Assembly (NCBI GenBank): GCA_964429855.1
Contig: CAYSDM010000002.1
Coordinates: forward strand, 124,001 to 188,000
Length of the DNA stretch: 64,000 nucleotides
From: CALLMM01 sp964429855
GTDB taxonomy: Bacteria > Armatimonadota > Chthonomonadetes > Chthonomonadales > CAJBBX01
Direction: 5' to 3'
Both the position numbers and the translations under genes were made by a program. Shown here piece after piece: positions 42,965 through 51,609 of this stretch (positions are counted from its first letter, which is position 1; the number at the start of each line of letters is the position of its first letter). The notes below the pieces were generated by a model. The model saw only the letters and a program-made list of their open reading frames with translations, ran no database searches and was not told the DNA's origin.

Positions 42965-44770
42965 CTACTCCTGAAGCTCTGCGCGGAACTGCCGCTCATA
43001 TAGCTGCGAGTAGAGACCGCCTGCGCCCAGAAGCTCCGCATGAGTCCCCGATTCCACGATGCGTCCCTTATCCATCACCAGAATGCGATTGGCGCCAAGG
43101 ATCGTGGAGAGGCGATGCGCGATCACCAGCGTGGTGCGTCCCTTCATCAACTGATCGAGCGCTTCCTGCACCAGCGCCTCCGAGGAGGCGTCCAGCGAGG
43201 AGGTCGCTTCGTCCAGAATCAGGATGCGTGGATTCATCAGAATGGCACGCGCGATGGCGATTCGCTGCCGCTCCCCGCCGGAGAGCCGGACGCCTCGCTC
43301 TCCCACCACCGTATCGAACTTATCGGGCATCCCTTCGATAAAGTAGGCGTTGGCGGAGTAGGCGGCATTCTTAATCTGTTCGTCCGTGGCGTCGCGATTG
43401 CCGTAGGCGATATTGTCGCGCAGCGTTCCGGCAAAGAGCCAGGTCTCCTGCGGCACAATGCCGATCTGTCTTCGCAGCGAGTGCAGCGTCACATCCCGAA
43501 TATCCACATCATCAATCAGAATTCGTCCGGACCTCACGTCATAAAAGCGCGGAATCAGATCCACCAGCGTGCTTTTCCCCGCGCCGCTCACCCCGACCAG
43601 CGCGATCACCTCGCCCGGTTTCGCCTCGAAACTGATCTCGTTGAGCACCTCCTCGCCCTCGTTATAGGCGAACGAGACGCTTTCGAAGACGATGCGCCCC
43701 TCAATAGGCGGCATCGGGCCGGCGTCAGGCTTCTCCTGAACATCGCTCTTCTGGTCCAGCACCTCGGAGAAGATGCGGCTGGCGGCGGAGAGCGCCTGCT
43801 GGCGGGTATTGTTGATACCGCCGATATCGCTGACGGCGCGCGCCACCTGCTGCAGCAGCAGCACGAACATCGCCAGCGCGCCGGTCGTCGTCATGTTGCT
43901 GATCGGGGGCAATCCCTTGCTGATTAACTTGGCGTTATACGCCACCTCGTTGCCGCCCAGGAAGAGAACCAGCGCGATCCCGAACGCGCCGATAAACTCG
44001 ATGATCGGACGAAGCTGCGCGCTCTTTTTTACCCCTTTGATAACCGTGAGGAAGGTGCGCTCATTCTCTTCGCTGAAGCGGCGAATCTCATGCGTCTCGG
44101 TGGCGAACGACTTGATGATCCGCACACCCGCCACCGTCTCCTCGATGATGGTGGTGATGTCGGCGAGTTTCACCTGCACCAGATCGGAGATGCGCCGGAT
44201 TCGCTTGCCTATTTTGGAGATAACCAGTCCCATCAACGGCACGCAGATGATCGCCGCCAGAGTCAGCCGCCAGCTTATATAGAAGAGCAGCGAGAAGCTG
44301 GCAAGGATTGTCAGAGGCGCGGAGATCACATCCCGGATCGTCATGGTGGCGTTCTGGATCACCGGGACATCGTTGGTCAGCGTGGACATGATCGCGCCGG
44401 TTCGCCGACGGTTGAAGAAGGAGAGCGAGAGCGTGTGCAGGTGGGCGAAGATGTCGTCGCGCAGGCGCGTGGTGACTCGCTGCGCCACCAGCGAGAGAAA
44501 GTATGCCTGTCCGTAGGTGACCAGCCCTTTGACGACAAAGACGACCACCACCACCATGCAGATAAAGTTCAGGCGTCCGACTTCTCCCCGCTCCATCGCG
44601 TTGATGGTCAGCTTCACGGCCCAGGTCAGCAGGGTGGTGATGCCGCTGACGGCGGCAGCGCACAGCAGCCCCGCCACAATCGTCATGCGATGCGGGCGCA
44701 GGTAGGCGAGAAGACGCCGCTGGGTCTGCGCCTCCTGTTCGCGTGTCGGTCTATCGGGGAGTTGGCTCAT
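42965..44770 (-). CDS. msbA: Lipid A export ABC transporter MsbA
   Basis: A 601-residue half-transporter with six helices (about residues 25-330) and an ATPase domain. The ATPase shows Walker A (GVSGAGKST), the Q-loop (IGIVPQETWLF), the signature LSGGERQRIAIARA, Walker B (ILILDEATSSLD) and the switch His (VIAHRLSTI). MsbA-type exporters flip the Kdo-lipid A precursor across the inner membrane. Neighbouring lpxB and DUF374 support this over a drug-exporter role. The gene is co-oriented, 16 bases after lpxB. Confidence 0.92.
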   Translation of the reverse strand: MSQLPDRPTREQEAQTQRRLLAYLRPHRMTIVAGLLCAAAVSGITTLLTWAVKLTINAMERGEVGRLNFICMVVVVVFVVKGLVTYGQAYFLSLVAQRVTTRLRDDIFAHLHTLSLSFFNRRRTGAIMSTLTNDVPVIQNATMTIRDVISAPLTILASFSLLFYISWRLTLAAIICVPLMGLVISKIGKRIRRISDLVQVKLADITTIIEETVAGVRIIKSFATETHEIRRFSEENERTFLTVIKGVKKSAQLRPIIEFIGAFGIALVLFLGGNEVAYNAKLISKGLPPISNMTTTGALAMFVLLLQQVARAVSDIGGINNTRQQALSAASRIFSEVLDQKSDVQEKPDAGPMPPIEGRIVFESVSFAYNEGEEVLNEISFEAKPGEVIALVGVSGAGKSTLVDLIPRFYDVRSGRILIDDVDIRDVTLHSLRRQIGIVPQETWLFAGTLRDNIAYGNRDATDEQIKNAAYSANAYFIEGMPDKFDTVVGERGVRLSGGERQRIAIARAILMNPRILILDEATSSLDASSEALVQEALDQLMKGRTTLVIAHRLSTILGANRILVMDKGRIVESGTHAELLGAGGLYSQLYERQFRAELQE

Positions 44771-44786
44771 CTCTTGACAGATCCTG

Positions 44787-46115
44787 TTACCGTATCATTT
44801 CACAGATCATCTCGGCGACGCGACGCGAGGCGCCCGGCGCGCCGAGTGCCTCGCGGACCCTCCCCAGCGCCTGCCGGACGCGGGCGCGCGCCTCCATGTC
44901 GGTCAGAAAGGTTAGCGTGTGCTGCGCCAGCGTTTCGGGATGGGCATCATGCTGTATAAACTCCGGCACAATACGCTCTCCGGCGATGATATTGGGCATT
45001 CCGATATGCGCAGGACGCACCCGGCGCAGCTTTGCCTCCATCTCCATCAGGCGCGAACCGCGATAGAGAATCACCATCGGCGCACTGAGGATCGCCGCCT
45101 CCAGAGTCGCCGTTCCGGAGCAGACCAGCAGCGCATCCGAATGCGCCATCACATCGTAAGTCATCGAATCCGCCAGCACAATCGCAGGCATCGCGAAGGG
45201 ATCGGCGCCATGCGTAAGCAATCCTCGCCACTCTTTGTAGACATCTGCCGGAAGCGTCACTCCCTCCGGCGTCACCAGCAGCGGATCGGCGCGACGGGCG
45301 GCTTTCTCGCGATCTTTCGGATGCTCGCGGAGCGCGGCGGCGCGCTCGGCGGCTTTTTGCGCCCGTCGCGCCTGCTCCTGCAGCCGTTGAAGCTGATCCT
45401 CGACAATCTGACGCGCCACCGGAGATGCCAGCCCGACCACAAACTGCACGCCCGGCACGCGCCCGGAGAGCCGCTGCGCCGCGCCCAGCATCGCCGGGAA
45501 GTTATACGTCACCTCAAAGCGGCGGCTGCCTGGCAGCAGCCCCACTATCGGATGTTCGGCGTCCATCCCGAACCGGTCGGCAAACTGCTCGCGGGTCAGG
45601 GTCGGGCGAACGATCTCCAGCAGCGGATGCCCTACAAACGCGACATTCGCCCCGACCTGTTGCAGACGCTCCGCCGACCAGGGAAACGGCGTGGCGATCC
45701 GATCTGTGATCCGCGCAAGCTCCCCCCGGACTCTGCCGGTTCTCCGCCAGGAGCCGGGGGGGAAGTAGTAGAGTACCGGCACTCCCCGCGCCTTGCACCA
45801 GTGCGCCACTTTCACATTGAACGCGCCGAAGTCAATCAGAACGACCGCCTTCGGCTGACGTAGTTGCAACTGCCGGAGAATCTGCGGATAGGCGCGAAAG
45901 CGCAGCATCGGATAGGCCTTCAGCGCCTCCACCACGCCGATCGCGCTCCACTGCGCGCTGTCATAGAGCAGTTCGACGCCCGCCCTTTCCATATGGCGGC
46001 TGCCGATGCCCCAGAGCTTAATCTCCGGTCGGAGTAGCTGCAGAGCGCCTGCCAGCGCGCCGCCGACCAGATCGCCCGACATCTCACCGGAGAGTATGGC
46101 AATATTTGAATGCAC
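44787..46115 (-). CDS. lpxB: Lipid-A-disaccharide synthase LpxB, with ~65-residue insertion
   Basis: Joins UDP-2,3-diacylglucosamine and lipid X into the lipid A disaccharide. Core motifs: LSGEMSGDLVGGAL, LWGIGSRHMERAG, VLIDFGAFNVKVA, YYFPPGSWRRTGRV, FVGHPLLE, GLLPGSRRFE, and VCSGTATLEAAIL. At 442 residues it is about 60 longer than usual. The excess is at about residues 236-312: a charged, helical, Ala/Arg/Glu-rich stretch (QARRAQKAAERAAALREHPK) followed by a short beta-type segment. Start is GTG at 46115 with GGAGACGAAA upstream. The insert is in frame with no repeat or base-composition break, so it looks functional rather than an error. Confidence 0.92.
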   Translation of the reverse strand: MHSNIAILSGEMSGDLVGGALAGALQLLRPEIKLWGIGSRHMERAGVELLYDSAQWSAIGVVEALKAYPMLRFRAYPQILRQLQLRQPKAVVLIDFGAFNVKVAHWCKARGVPVLYYFPPGSWRRTGRVRGELARITDRIATPFPWSAERLQQVGANVAFVGHPLLEIVRPTLTREQFADRFGMDAEHPIVGLLPGSRRFEVTYNFPAMLGAAQRLSGRVPGVQFVVGLASPVARQIVEDQLQRLQEQARRAQKAAERAAALREHPKDREKAARRADPLLVTPEGVTLPADVYKEWRGLLTHGADPFAMPAIVLADSMTYDVMAHSDALLVCSGTATLEAAILSAPMVILYRGSRLMEMEAKLRRVRPAHIGMPNIIAGERIVPEFIQHDAHPETLAQHTLTFLTDMEARARVRQALGRVREALGAPGASRRVAEMICEMIR

Positions 46116-46193
46116 TTTCGTCTCCGGGCGTTGGTCAGGATCCGACGGATCGCGCTGTCCGGAGTTTCGCGCGCCCTGACCAACGGTGTAGTG

Positions 46194-46994
46194 CTACCCG
46201 CGCGGCAGATCGTTGCCGCGCCCGCCGAAACCTCCCTGCGTTCCGCGAATAAAGTTCAGCAGGTAGTCCAGTTCCTCGCTTGGTTCCAGTTCCTCTTCGA
46301 TCCGCTCCATCGCCTGCGAGTAGTTGAGGTTGGAACGATAGAGCAGCTTATATGCCATGCGAAGCGTGGCGCGAATATTCGGCGGCACTCCGTAACGACG
46401 CAAGCCGATCTTATTCAGGTCCAGAACGCGCCCCGGGATGCCGTCCGCCAGCATGAAGGGGGGAATATCCTGATTGATCTTACTCAACGCGCCGACTATC
46501 GCCAGCTTCCCCACCCGGCAGAACTGATGAATGCCGCTCATGCCGCCCAGCACCACATGGTCTTCCAGCGTTACATGACCGGCCAGCCCGACGTAGCCGG
46601 AGATGGTGTTGCCGTTGCCGACCTCGCAGTTATGCCCCACATGGGCATACGCCATAAACATATTGTCGCTGCCGATGCGGGTCGAGACGCCTTCGCCGAC
46701 GGCTCGGTGCAGGGTCACGCACTCGCGAATGATATTGTTGTCGCCCACCGTCAGATAGCTGCGTTCGCCCTTATACTTATGATCCTGCGGAGGCCCTCCC
46801 AGAGCCGCGCCGGGCCAGATGGAGCAGTTTTTGCCGATCCGCGTTCCCGGTTCGATGACGACGTGTGAGACCAGCCGGGTTCCTTCGCCGATATGCACAT
46901 CTTCCCCGATCAGACTGAACGGACCGACAGAGACATTATCCGCAAGATAGGCGTCGGGATGAATGATAGCGGTGGGATGAATATTCCTCGACAT
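46194..46994 (-). CDS. lpxA: UDP-N-acetylglucosamine acyltransferase LpxA
   Basis: First step of lipid A synthesis: 3-O-acylation of UDP-GlcNAc. A 266-residue left-handed beta-helix of hexapeptide repeats with IHPTAIIHPDAYLADNV at the N-terminus, GGPPQDHKYKGE, and the catalytic-His segment MAYAHVGHNCEVGNGN. The C-terminal helical domain has RYGVPPNIRATLRMAYKLLY. The start is 3 bases after the fabZ stop; its AAGGAG site lies inside fabZ's last codons, so translation is coupled. Confidence 0.95.
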   Translation of the reverse strand: MSRNIHPTAIIHPDAYLADNVSVGPFSLIGEDVHIGEGTRLVSHVVIEPGTRIGKNCSIWPGAALGGPPQDHKYKGERSYLTVGDNNIIRECVTLHRAVGEGVSTRIGSDNMFMAYAHVGHNCEVGNGNTISGYVGLAGHVTLEDHVVLGGMSGIHQFCRVGKLAIVGALSKINQDIPPFMLADGIPGRVLDLNKIGLRRYGVPPNIRATLRMAYKLLYRSNLNYSQAMERIEEELEPSEELDYLLNFIRGTQGGFGGRGNDLPRG

Positions 46995-46997
46995 CGG

Positions 46998-47447
46998 TTA
47001 CTCCTTCTTTGAGAAGCTGTTTCGCTCAATCAGTCCGAATGTCATTTCACATGTAGCAACAATCTCTTCATTGACCCGCCCTATCATCTTCACCTTCCCG
47101 AAGGAGCGTCGGAAGAATAGCACCTCGACCTCGGTGATCAGGGTGTCCCCCGGCACGACTGGCTTGCGAAAGCGCGCATTCTCAATGCCACCGATCACCG
47201 GAACTCTGGTCTCGTAGGAGGGCAGCGACAGCATCAGCACGCCGCCGACCTGCGCCATCGCCTCCAGAATAAGCACCCCCGGCATCATCGCCTGACCGGG
47301 AAAGTGTCCGTTGAAAAACTCCTCATTGATGGTGACGTTTTTCAACCCGACCGCCCGCTTACCGGGTTCGATCTCCAGAATACGATCTACCAACAGCATG
47401 GGATACCGATGCGGCAAGTAAGAGCGTATCTGTTCAATATCGAACAT
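46998..47447 (-). CDS. fabZ: (3R)-hydroxyacyl-ACP dehydratase FabZ
   Basis: A 149-residue hot-dog-fold dehydratase that removes water from 3-hydroxyacyl-ACP, competing with LpxA for the same acyl-ACP pool. Motifs: YLPHRYPMLLVDRILE at the N-terminus, FFNGHFPGQAMMPGVLILEAMAQ with the catalytic His and Glu, and IGGIENARFRKPVVPGD. The start has AAGGAG 8 bases upstream. Pairing with lpxA in one unit is the usual arrangement. Confidence 0.95.
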   Translation of the reverse strand: MFDIEQIRSYLPHRYPMLLVDRILEIEPGKRAVGLKNVTINEEFFNGHFPGQAMMPGVLILEAMAQVGGVLMLSLPSYETRVPVIGGIENARFRKPVVPGDTLITEVEVLFFRRSFGKVKMIGRVNEEIVATCEMTFGLIERNSFSKKE

Positions 47448-47558
47448 AAAGTATCTCCTTTATGGCATAGTCCGATTCCAGCCCGGCATACCCATCAAGC
47501 GGCTCGAAGCGGTCAGAAGGCGGCTGCAAGGCGGCTTTTTCAGGCGCTTGTCGCAGGC

Positions 47559-48434
47559 TTACTCCCCGTTAACGCGCTGCGCCTCCCGTCGCAACAACGC
47601 CGCGAAGGCGACATTGGCGCGGTGACCGGGGCGAATCGCGGTGATGGAAGCGCAAAGACGGCATCCCGCCAGAGAGAGGTCGCCCCAGAGGTCCAGCGCT
47701 TTATGACGCAGACACTCATCGGGAACGCGCAGAGGAAGGGAGAAGCGATCCTCATAGATAATGAGCGCGTTTTCGAGGCTGCCTCCCTGCGCCAGTCCCG
47801 CATCAAGAAGCGCCTGCACTTCGGCGATGAAGCCGAAGGTGCGCGCCGGGGCGATCTCGGCAGCATAACGCGCCGGATCGTCCTCGAACGTATCCGCCTG
47901 TGTGCCGAGAAGCGGATGGTCGAAATCGGTCACGCAGGTGAGCGTGAAGCGATCCGACGGGGTTGCCACCAGCCAGGTATCGCCCTCGCGCAGCGCGACC
48001 GGCTTTGAAATAGTCAGAGGGCATCCCGTTTCGTTCTGCAGCGCGATACCGACCGACTGTATCGCCTCCACCCAGGGAAGGGCGCTGCCATCCAGAATCG
48101 GCAGTTCCGGTCCCTCGACCTCGATCCAGGCATTATCCACCCGCAGCCCCCGCAGCGCCGACAGCAGATGCTCCACCGTGTCAACGCGGACTTCTGCCGT
48201 TCCCAGCGAGGTGCAGCGGCGCGCGCTGACGACGCAGGCGGCGCTTGCCGGAAAGGTCGCGCCGCCTGCATGAAACATGATCCCGGTATGCGGATCGGCA
48301 GGGTGAAGCGTCACCTGCGCCGACGCGCCGGTATGGATGCCCACGCCGCTCATGCGCACCGATCCGCCGAGTGTGGTCTGCTGATAGAGGAGAGCCTCGC
48401 GCAAAGGGTCTTCGGAGGAAGCGGGACGGGTCAA
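47559..48434 (-). CDS. lpxC: UDP-3-O-acyl-N-acetylglucosamine deacetylase LpxC
   Basis: The committed step of lipid A synthesis. Zn ligands and active-site residues are present: VDTVEHLLSALRG (His), DECLRHKALDLWGDL (His and Asp), RPGHRANVAF (His). Length 291 is slightly below the usual about 300. No ATG fits the N-terminus. The TTG at 48434 starts one base after the lpxD stop and has GAGGAG about 4 bases upstream; a second TTG at 48446 would overlap lpxD by 11 bases. I chose the former. No FabZ fusion as in Bacteroidota. Confidence 0.93.
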   Translation of the reverse strand: MTRPASSEDPLREALLYQQTTLGGSVRMSGVGIHTGASAQVTLHPADPHTGIMFHAGGATFPASAACVVSARRCTSLGTAEVRVDTVEHLLSALRGLRVDNAWIEVEGPELPILDGSALPWVEAIQSVGIALQNETGCPLTISKPVALREGDTWLVATPSDRFTLTCVTDFDHPLLGTQADTFEDDPARYAAEIAPARTFGFIAEVQALLDAGLAQGGSLENALIIYEDRFSLPLRVPDECLRHKALDLWGDLSLAGCRLCASITAIRPGHRANVAFAALLRREAQRVNGE

Positions 48435-48435
48435 C

Positions 48436-49569
48436 TCACTCCTCAATCTCTATGTCCAGCTTCTGCGCCAGAGTCTGAACCATCTTCTCCAGCCGGGCGT
48501 TGCGCTGTGTCAGATCCCGGTTCGCTCTCTCCAGTTCACGAAGCCGCTTCCGATAGTCCGGCAGGTTGGAGAGCGCCGCGTCCATCTTCAGACGCTCGCG
48601 ATGCGGACGCGCCGGATAGCCAGAGTAGACCGCTCCGGCGGGAACGTCGCCGAAGACACCCCCCTGCGCCAGCACGACCGCCCCCGCCCCGATCACCGTA
48701 TGATCTTTCACGCCCGCCTGCCCCGCCAGCATCGCGCCGCGCTCCAGTTGACAGCTTCCCGCAATGCCTGCCTGCGACACAATGATGCAGTCTTCGCCGA
48801 TCTTGCAGTTGTGCGCGATCTGAACGAGGTTATCTATCTTGGTACGCGCCCCGATTACGGTCACGCCGGTCTTGGCGCGATCTATGCAGCAGTTTGCGCC
48901 GATCTCCACATCATCGCCGATCTCCACCATGCCGATCTGCGGAATCTTATAGCTGCGATCCCCGATTCGCATATAGCCGAAGCCGTCCGCGCCGACCACC
49001 GTTCCGCTGTGGATAATCACGCGATCCCCCAGCGCACACCCCTGATAGAGAGTGACATGGGGATGAAGAATGCAGCGCTCGCCGATCCGACAGTCCTCTC
49101 CGACGAAGGCTCCGGCAAGCAGCGCGGTGTGGTCGCCGATCCGTACATGATCGCCGACAACCGCATGCGGACCGATGCTGACGCCCTCGCCCAGATGCAC
49201 TCCCTTGCCGACCACCGCCGTCGGATGGACTCCAACAGGCGCATTCAGGCGCGGGGCAAACATCTCCAGAATCTTCGCGAAGGCGTAACGGGGATTATTG
49301 ACCTTGATGAGCGGCTTATCAGGGGTGGTGGCATCGAGAAAGGCGACTATGGCGGAGGCGTCGGATTTTTCAGCCTGGGAGAGATAGCGGGAGTTCTCCG
49401 CGAAAACGATATCGCCGCGCTGGGCGTCTTCGATACTGGAGACGCCTATGATGCGCGCTTCCAGATCGCCTTCTACCGAGCCCCCCACGCACTCCGCCAG
49501 TTCCCGGACGGTCATAAAAGGAGGATGCCTGCCTATCAGGCTGTTCGAGTTCACTCTGGTCGTTATCAT
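48436..49569 (-). CDS. lpxD: UDP-3-O-acylglucosamine N-acyltransferase LpxD
   Basis: N-acylates UDP-3-O-acyl-glucosamine. The N-terminal uridine-binding domain (IIGVSSIEDAQRGDIVFAEN) precedes the hexapeptide beta-helix (VGVHPTAVVGKGVHLGEGV onwards) containing IAHNCKIGEDC with the catalytic His. The C-terminal tail is a long helix (RKRLRELERANRDLTQRNAR), longer than in most LpxD. Start is either 49569 or 49515 (MTVREL, as in most homologues); neither has a clear ribosome binding site. Followed directly by lpxC. Confidence 0.93.
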   Translation of the reverse strand: MITTRVNSNSLIGRHPPFMTVRELAECVGGSVEGDLEARIIGVSSIEDAQRGDIVFAENSRYLSQAEKSDASAIVAFLDATTPDKPLIKVNNPRYAFAKILEMFAPRLNAPVGVHPTAVVGKGVHLGEGVSIGPHAVVGDHVRIGDHTALLAGAFVGEDCRIGERCILHPHVTLYQGCALGDRVIIHSGTVVGADGFGYMRIGDRSYKIPQIGMVEIGDDVEIGANCCIDRAKTGVTVIGARTKIDNLVQIAHNCKIGEDCIIVSQAGIAGSCQLERGAMLAGQAGVKDHTVIGAGAVVLAQGGVFGDVPAGAVYSGYPARPHRERLKMDAALSNLPDYRKRLRELERANRDLTQRNARLEKMVQTLAQKLDIEIEE

Positions 49570-49690
49570 ACGCTTGCGCTTTCGTCTGAAATCATCTATT
49601 TCAGTCTACCCTCTGCGAGACCTCTCTGACTCGCTTTTTCCTCCATTTCCTGGAAGTCACGGGAGATGACAGGGATTGTGACAGAAAACG

Positions 49691-50842
49691 TTATGGATTC
49701 CAGGTCCCCTGAAGCATCTGCGCGACCATTTCCGTCCGGTCGGCGGCTCCCGGAGAGGTGGGCGGAACCAGATCCCAGTGGTTCTCGACGGCGAGGCGCT
49801 CCACATGATAACGTATATCTTCTTCGATCGCTTTTAGAAGGCGGACACGCTGTCCTCGAATCACCGCCAGAGTCCTTCCGGACTCGAGCAATGCGGGCGC
49901 AGGCAGGCTTCCGACGGACTGCGCTGGAGAGGGCAGACGTTCCGCCGACACCAGGGGGCGCGAAGGCGCGGACGGGATCGCCATCGGCAGGCGCGCCTCC
50001 AGGTTCTCTCTCAAGGAATTTCGATAAGAGGTCAGAGTCTCCTGCGTCTCCCGCTCCAGACGGGCGCGAATCGCCTGAAGACGGCGATCCAGATCCGCCT
50101 CGCGCTGTTCACGATAGTCGCGCAGCCTCTGGGCAAAGGCATTTTCCGCCTGCTGAATCTCCGCCTGATAGCGGCTCTGCAGCTCCTTCAAATGCGCTTC
50201 TGTCGCAGCCAGGCTGCGCTCCACCTCTCGAATCGCCGTCAGTCCCACCACAAGGGTCTGACTTCGATATGCGAGCGCCTTTAACATCAAGTCGCGGATC
50301 ATCGGATCATAGATGCCGCGAATCCGCGCCTTCTCATTCCAGCGTTCCTGAAGCAGCGTCTCGCGCTGCCGCCCCATTTCGGTTTCGATCTCCTGCACGG
50401 CGGTACGCGACTCGCGCCGATAGATACGCTCATTGCGGGACCGAATGACCTCGCGCAGCGCATCCAGCCGTTGAAGCGCGGGCTGAAGCGCCACCTGCTC
50501 GGAGGAGTCGGCTCCAGGCAGGCGCGTCTCCGGCACAGGAAGGGCAGGAGGCAGGATCGTCGGAGAGAGCGCAACGCGATCCGTCGAGGATTGCGATGCA
50601 GGACGCTCGATCCGGGCAGCCAGAATATCCAACCTCTCCACATCCCGCCATGCCGGATGCGTATGATAGAGTGCAACCATCCGCACGGAGACCGGGGACG
50701 AAGCGGGCGTCTGAATCCGCCGACAGCCTGCCCCGCTCAGACAGAACAACAGACAGGCTGTCCCCAGGAAAGCTGCCCGCCATCCCGAACTACTTTTTAT
50801 TGAGTTCGCCCAACACTGGCTGCGTAATATCCACGCCTGCAT
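49691..50842 (-). CDS. Coiled-coil exported protein, probable lipoprotein, overlapping ompH
   Basis: A 383-residue protein with an export segment (WRAAFLGTACLLFCLSGAGC) ending in a possible lipobox Cys, then a long helical region (about 110-300) rich in Glu, Arg and Gln with heptad-like spacing. No family is recognised; the design recalls periplasmic OmpH-like chaperones. Without this export segment no start lies downstream of the ompH stop, so the start must lie inside ompH. ATG at 50842 has GAGG 9 bases upstream and gives a 53-base overlap in a different frame. Position between ompH and lpxD supports an envelope role. Confidence 0.6.
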   Translation of the reverse strand: MQAWILRSQCWANSIKSSSGWRAAFLGTACLLFCLSGAGCRRIQTPASSPVSVRMVALYHTHPAWRDVERLDILAARIERPASQSSTDRVALSPTILPPALPVPETRLPGADSSEQVALQPALQRLDALREVIRSRNERIYRRESRTAVQEIETEMGRQRETLLQERWNEKARIRGIYDPMIRDLMLKALAYRSQTLVVGLTAIREVERSLAATEAHLKELQSRYQAEIQQAENAFAQRLRDYREQREADLDRRLQAIRARLERETQETLTSYRNSLRENLEARLPMAIPSAPSRPLVSAERLPSPAQSVGSLPAPALLESGRTLAVIRGQRVRLLKAIEEDIRYHVERLAVENHWDLVPPTSPGAADRTEMVAQMLQGTWNP

Positions 50843-51443
50843 ACAGGGCAACCTCGCTGTTGAAGACGATGGCGACCCCGCGCTGCTCCGCCACTTTGGC
50901 GATGGCGGCGCGTATATCTTTCATCAGCGTTTCGGACTTCGCCACGCCGTACTCGCGGATTTTGCCTTCCAGTTCATCCTTCAACGCCGCATACTTCTGC
51001 TGAGTGCGAACGAGAGCCGCCTCCAACTCCTGAAGCCGCTTCTTTTCTGCGTCGGTCAAATCCTTCTTCTGCCGCAGCGATTGAAGCTCCTCAGAGAGTT
51101 TTCCGCCTTTGGTCTCGAAGTCCGTGATCTTCTTCTTATCGTCCGCGGTCTGCGCCGTGCTATCCTTCTCCCGGAGAGTGTCCAGTTGAACGTGCTCCTC
51201 TTCCGGCAGGCAGGGCATCTCTGCGCGGCGGGTCAGGCGTCCCTGAAAACGCGCCTGCATATTGGCAAGGTCGGTCTCCACCGCCCGTTTCGCTTTGTAT
51301 TCATTGGATATCTTCTGAAAATCCACCGTCGCGAAAACGGTGCCCGTCTTCTTATCCTGCCCGGATGCGCTTACGGCAAAGACGATACACAACACAATGG
51401 AGGCTATCACCAACCCGCGCCACCATGTTAACGACTGCGACAT
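50790..51443 (-). CDS. OmpH/Skp-family periplasmic chaperone
   Basis: A 217-residue protein with a signal peptide (IVLCIVFAVSASG) and the OmpH opening TVFATVDFQKISNEYKAKR. A long charged coiled-coil occupies the middle, then VAEQRGVAIVFNSEVALYAGVDIT closes the family pattern. Skp binds unfolded outer-membrane proteins and passes them to BamA. The ATG at 51443 has AGAGAGGAG upstream, so eight more in-frame codons are excluded. It lies 166 bases downstream of bamA, the classic bamA-skp-lpxD order. Confidence 0.88.
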   Translation of the reverse strand: MSQSLTWWRGLVIASIVLCIVFAVSASGQDKKTGTVFATVDFQKISNEYKAKRAVETDLANMQARFQGRLTRRAEMPCLPEEEHVQLDTLREKDSTAQTADDKKKITDFETKGGKLSEELQSLRQKKDLTDAEKKRLQELEAALVRTQQKYAALKDELEGKIREYGVAKSETLMKDIRAAIAKVAEQRGVAIVFNSEVALYAGVDITQPVLGELNKK

Positions 51444-51609
51444 AGAATGCTCCTCTCTGGTCTTCAACCAGGCTTGATTATAGCACGCCGCTCCCTTTCA
51501 GAACAACCTGCCCGGTGTGCGAGAAGGATCGGACTACCGTGAGTCCGGGCGCTCCGTCAGGCGCAAAAACCGCCCGGCTACCCGTCCGCGAAACGCTCCG
51601 ACCAACCGC

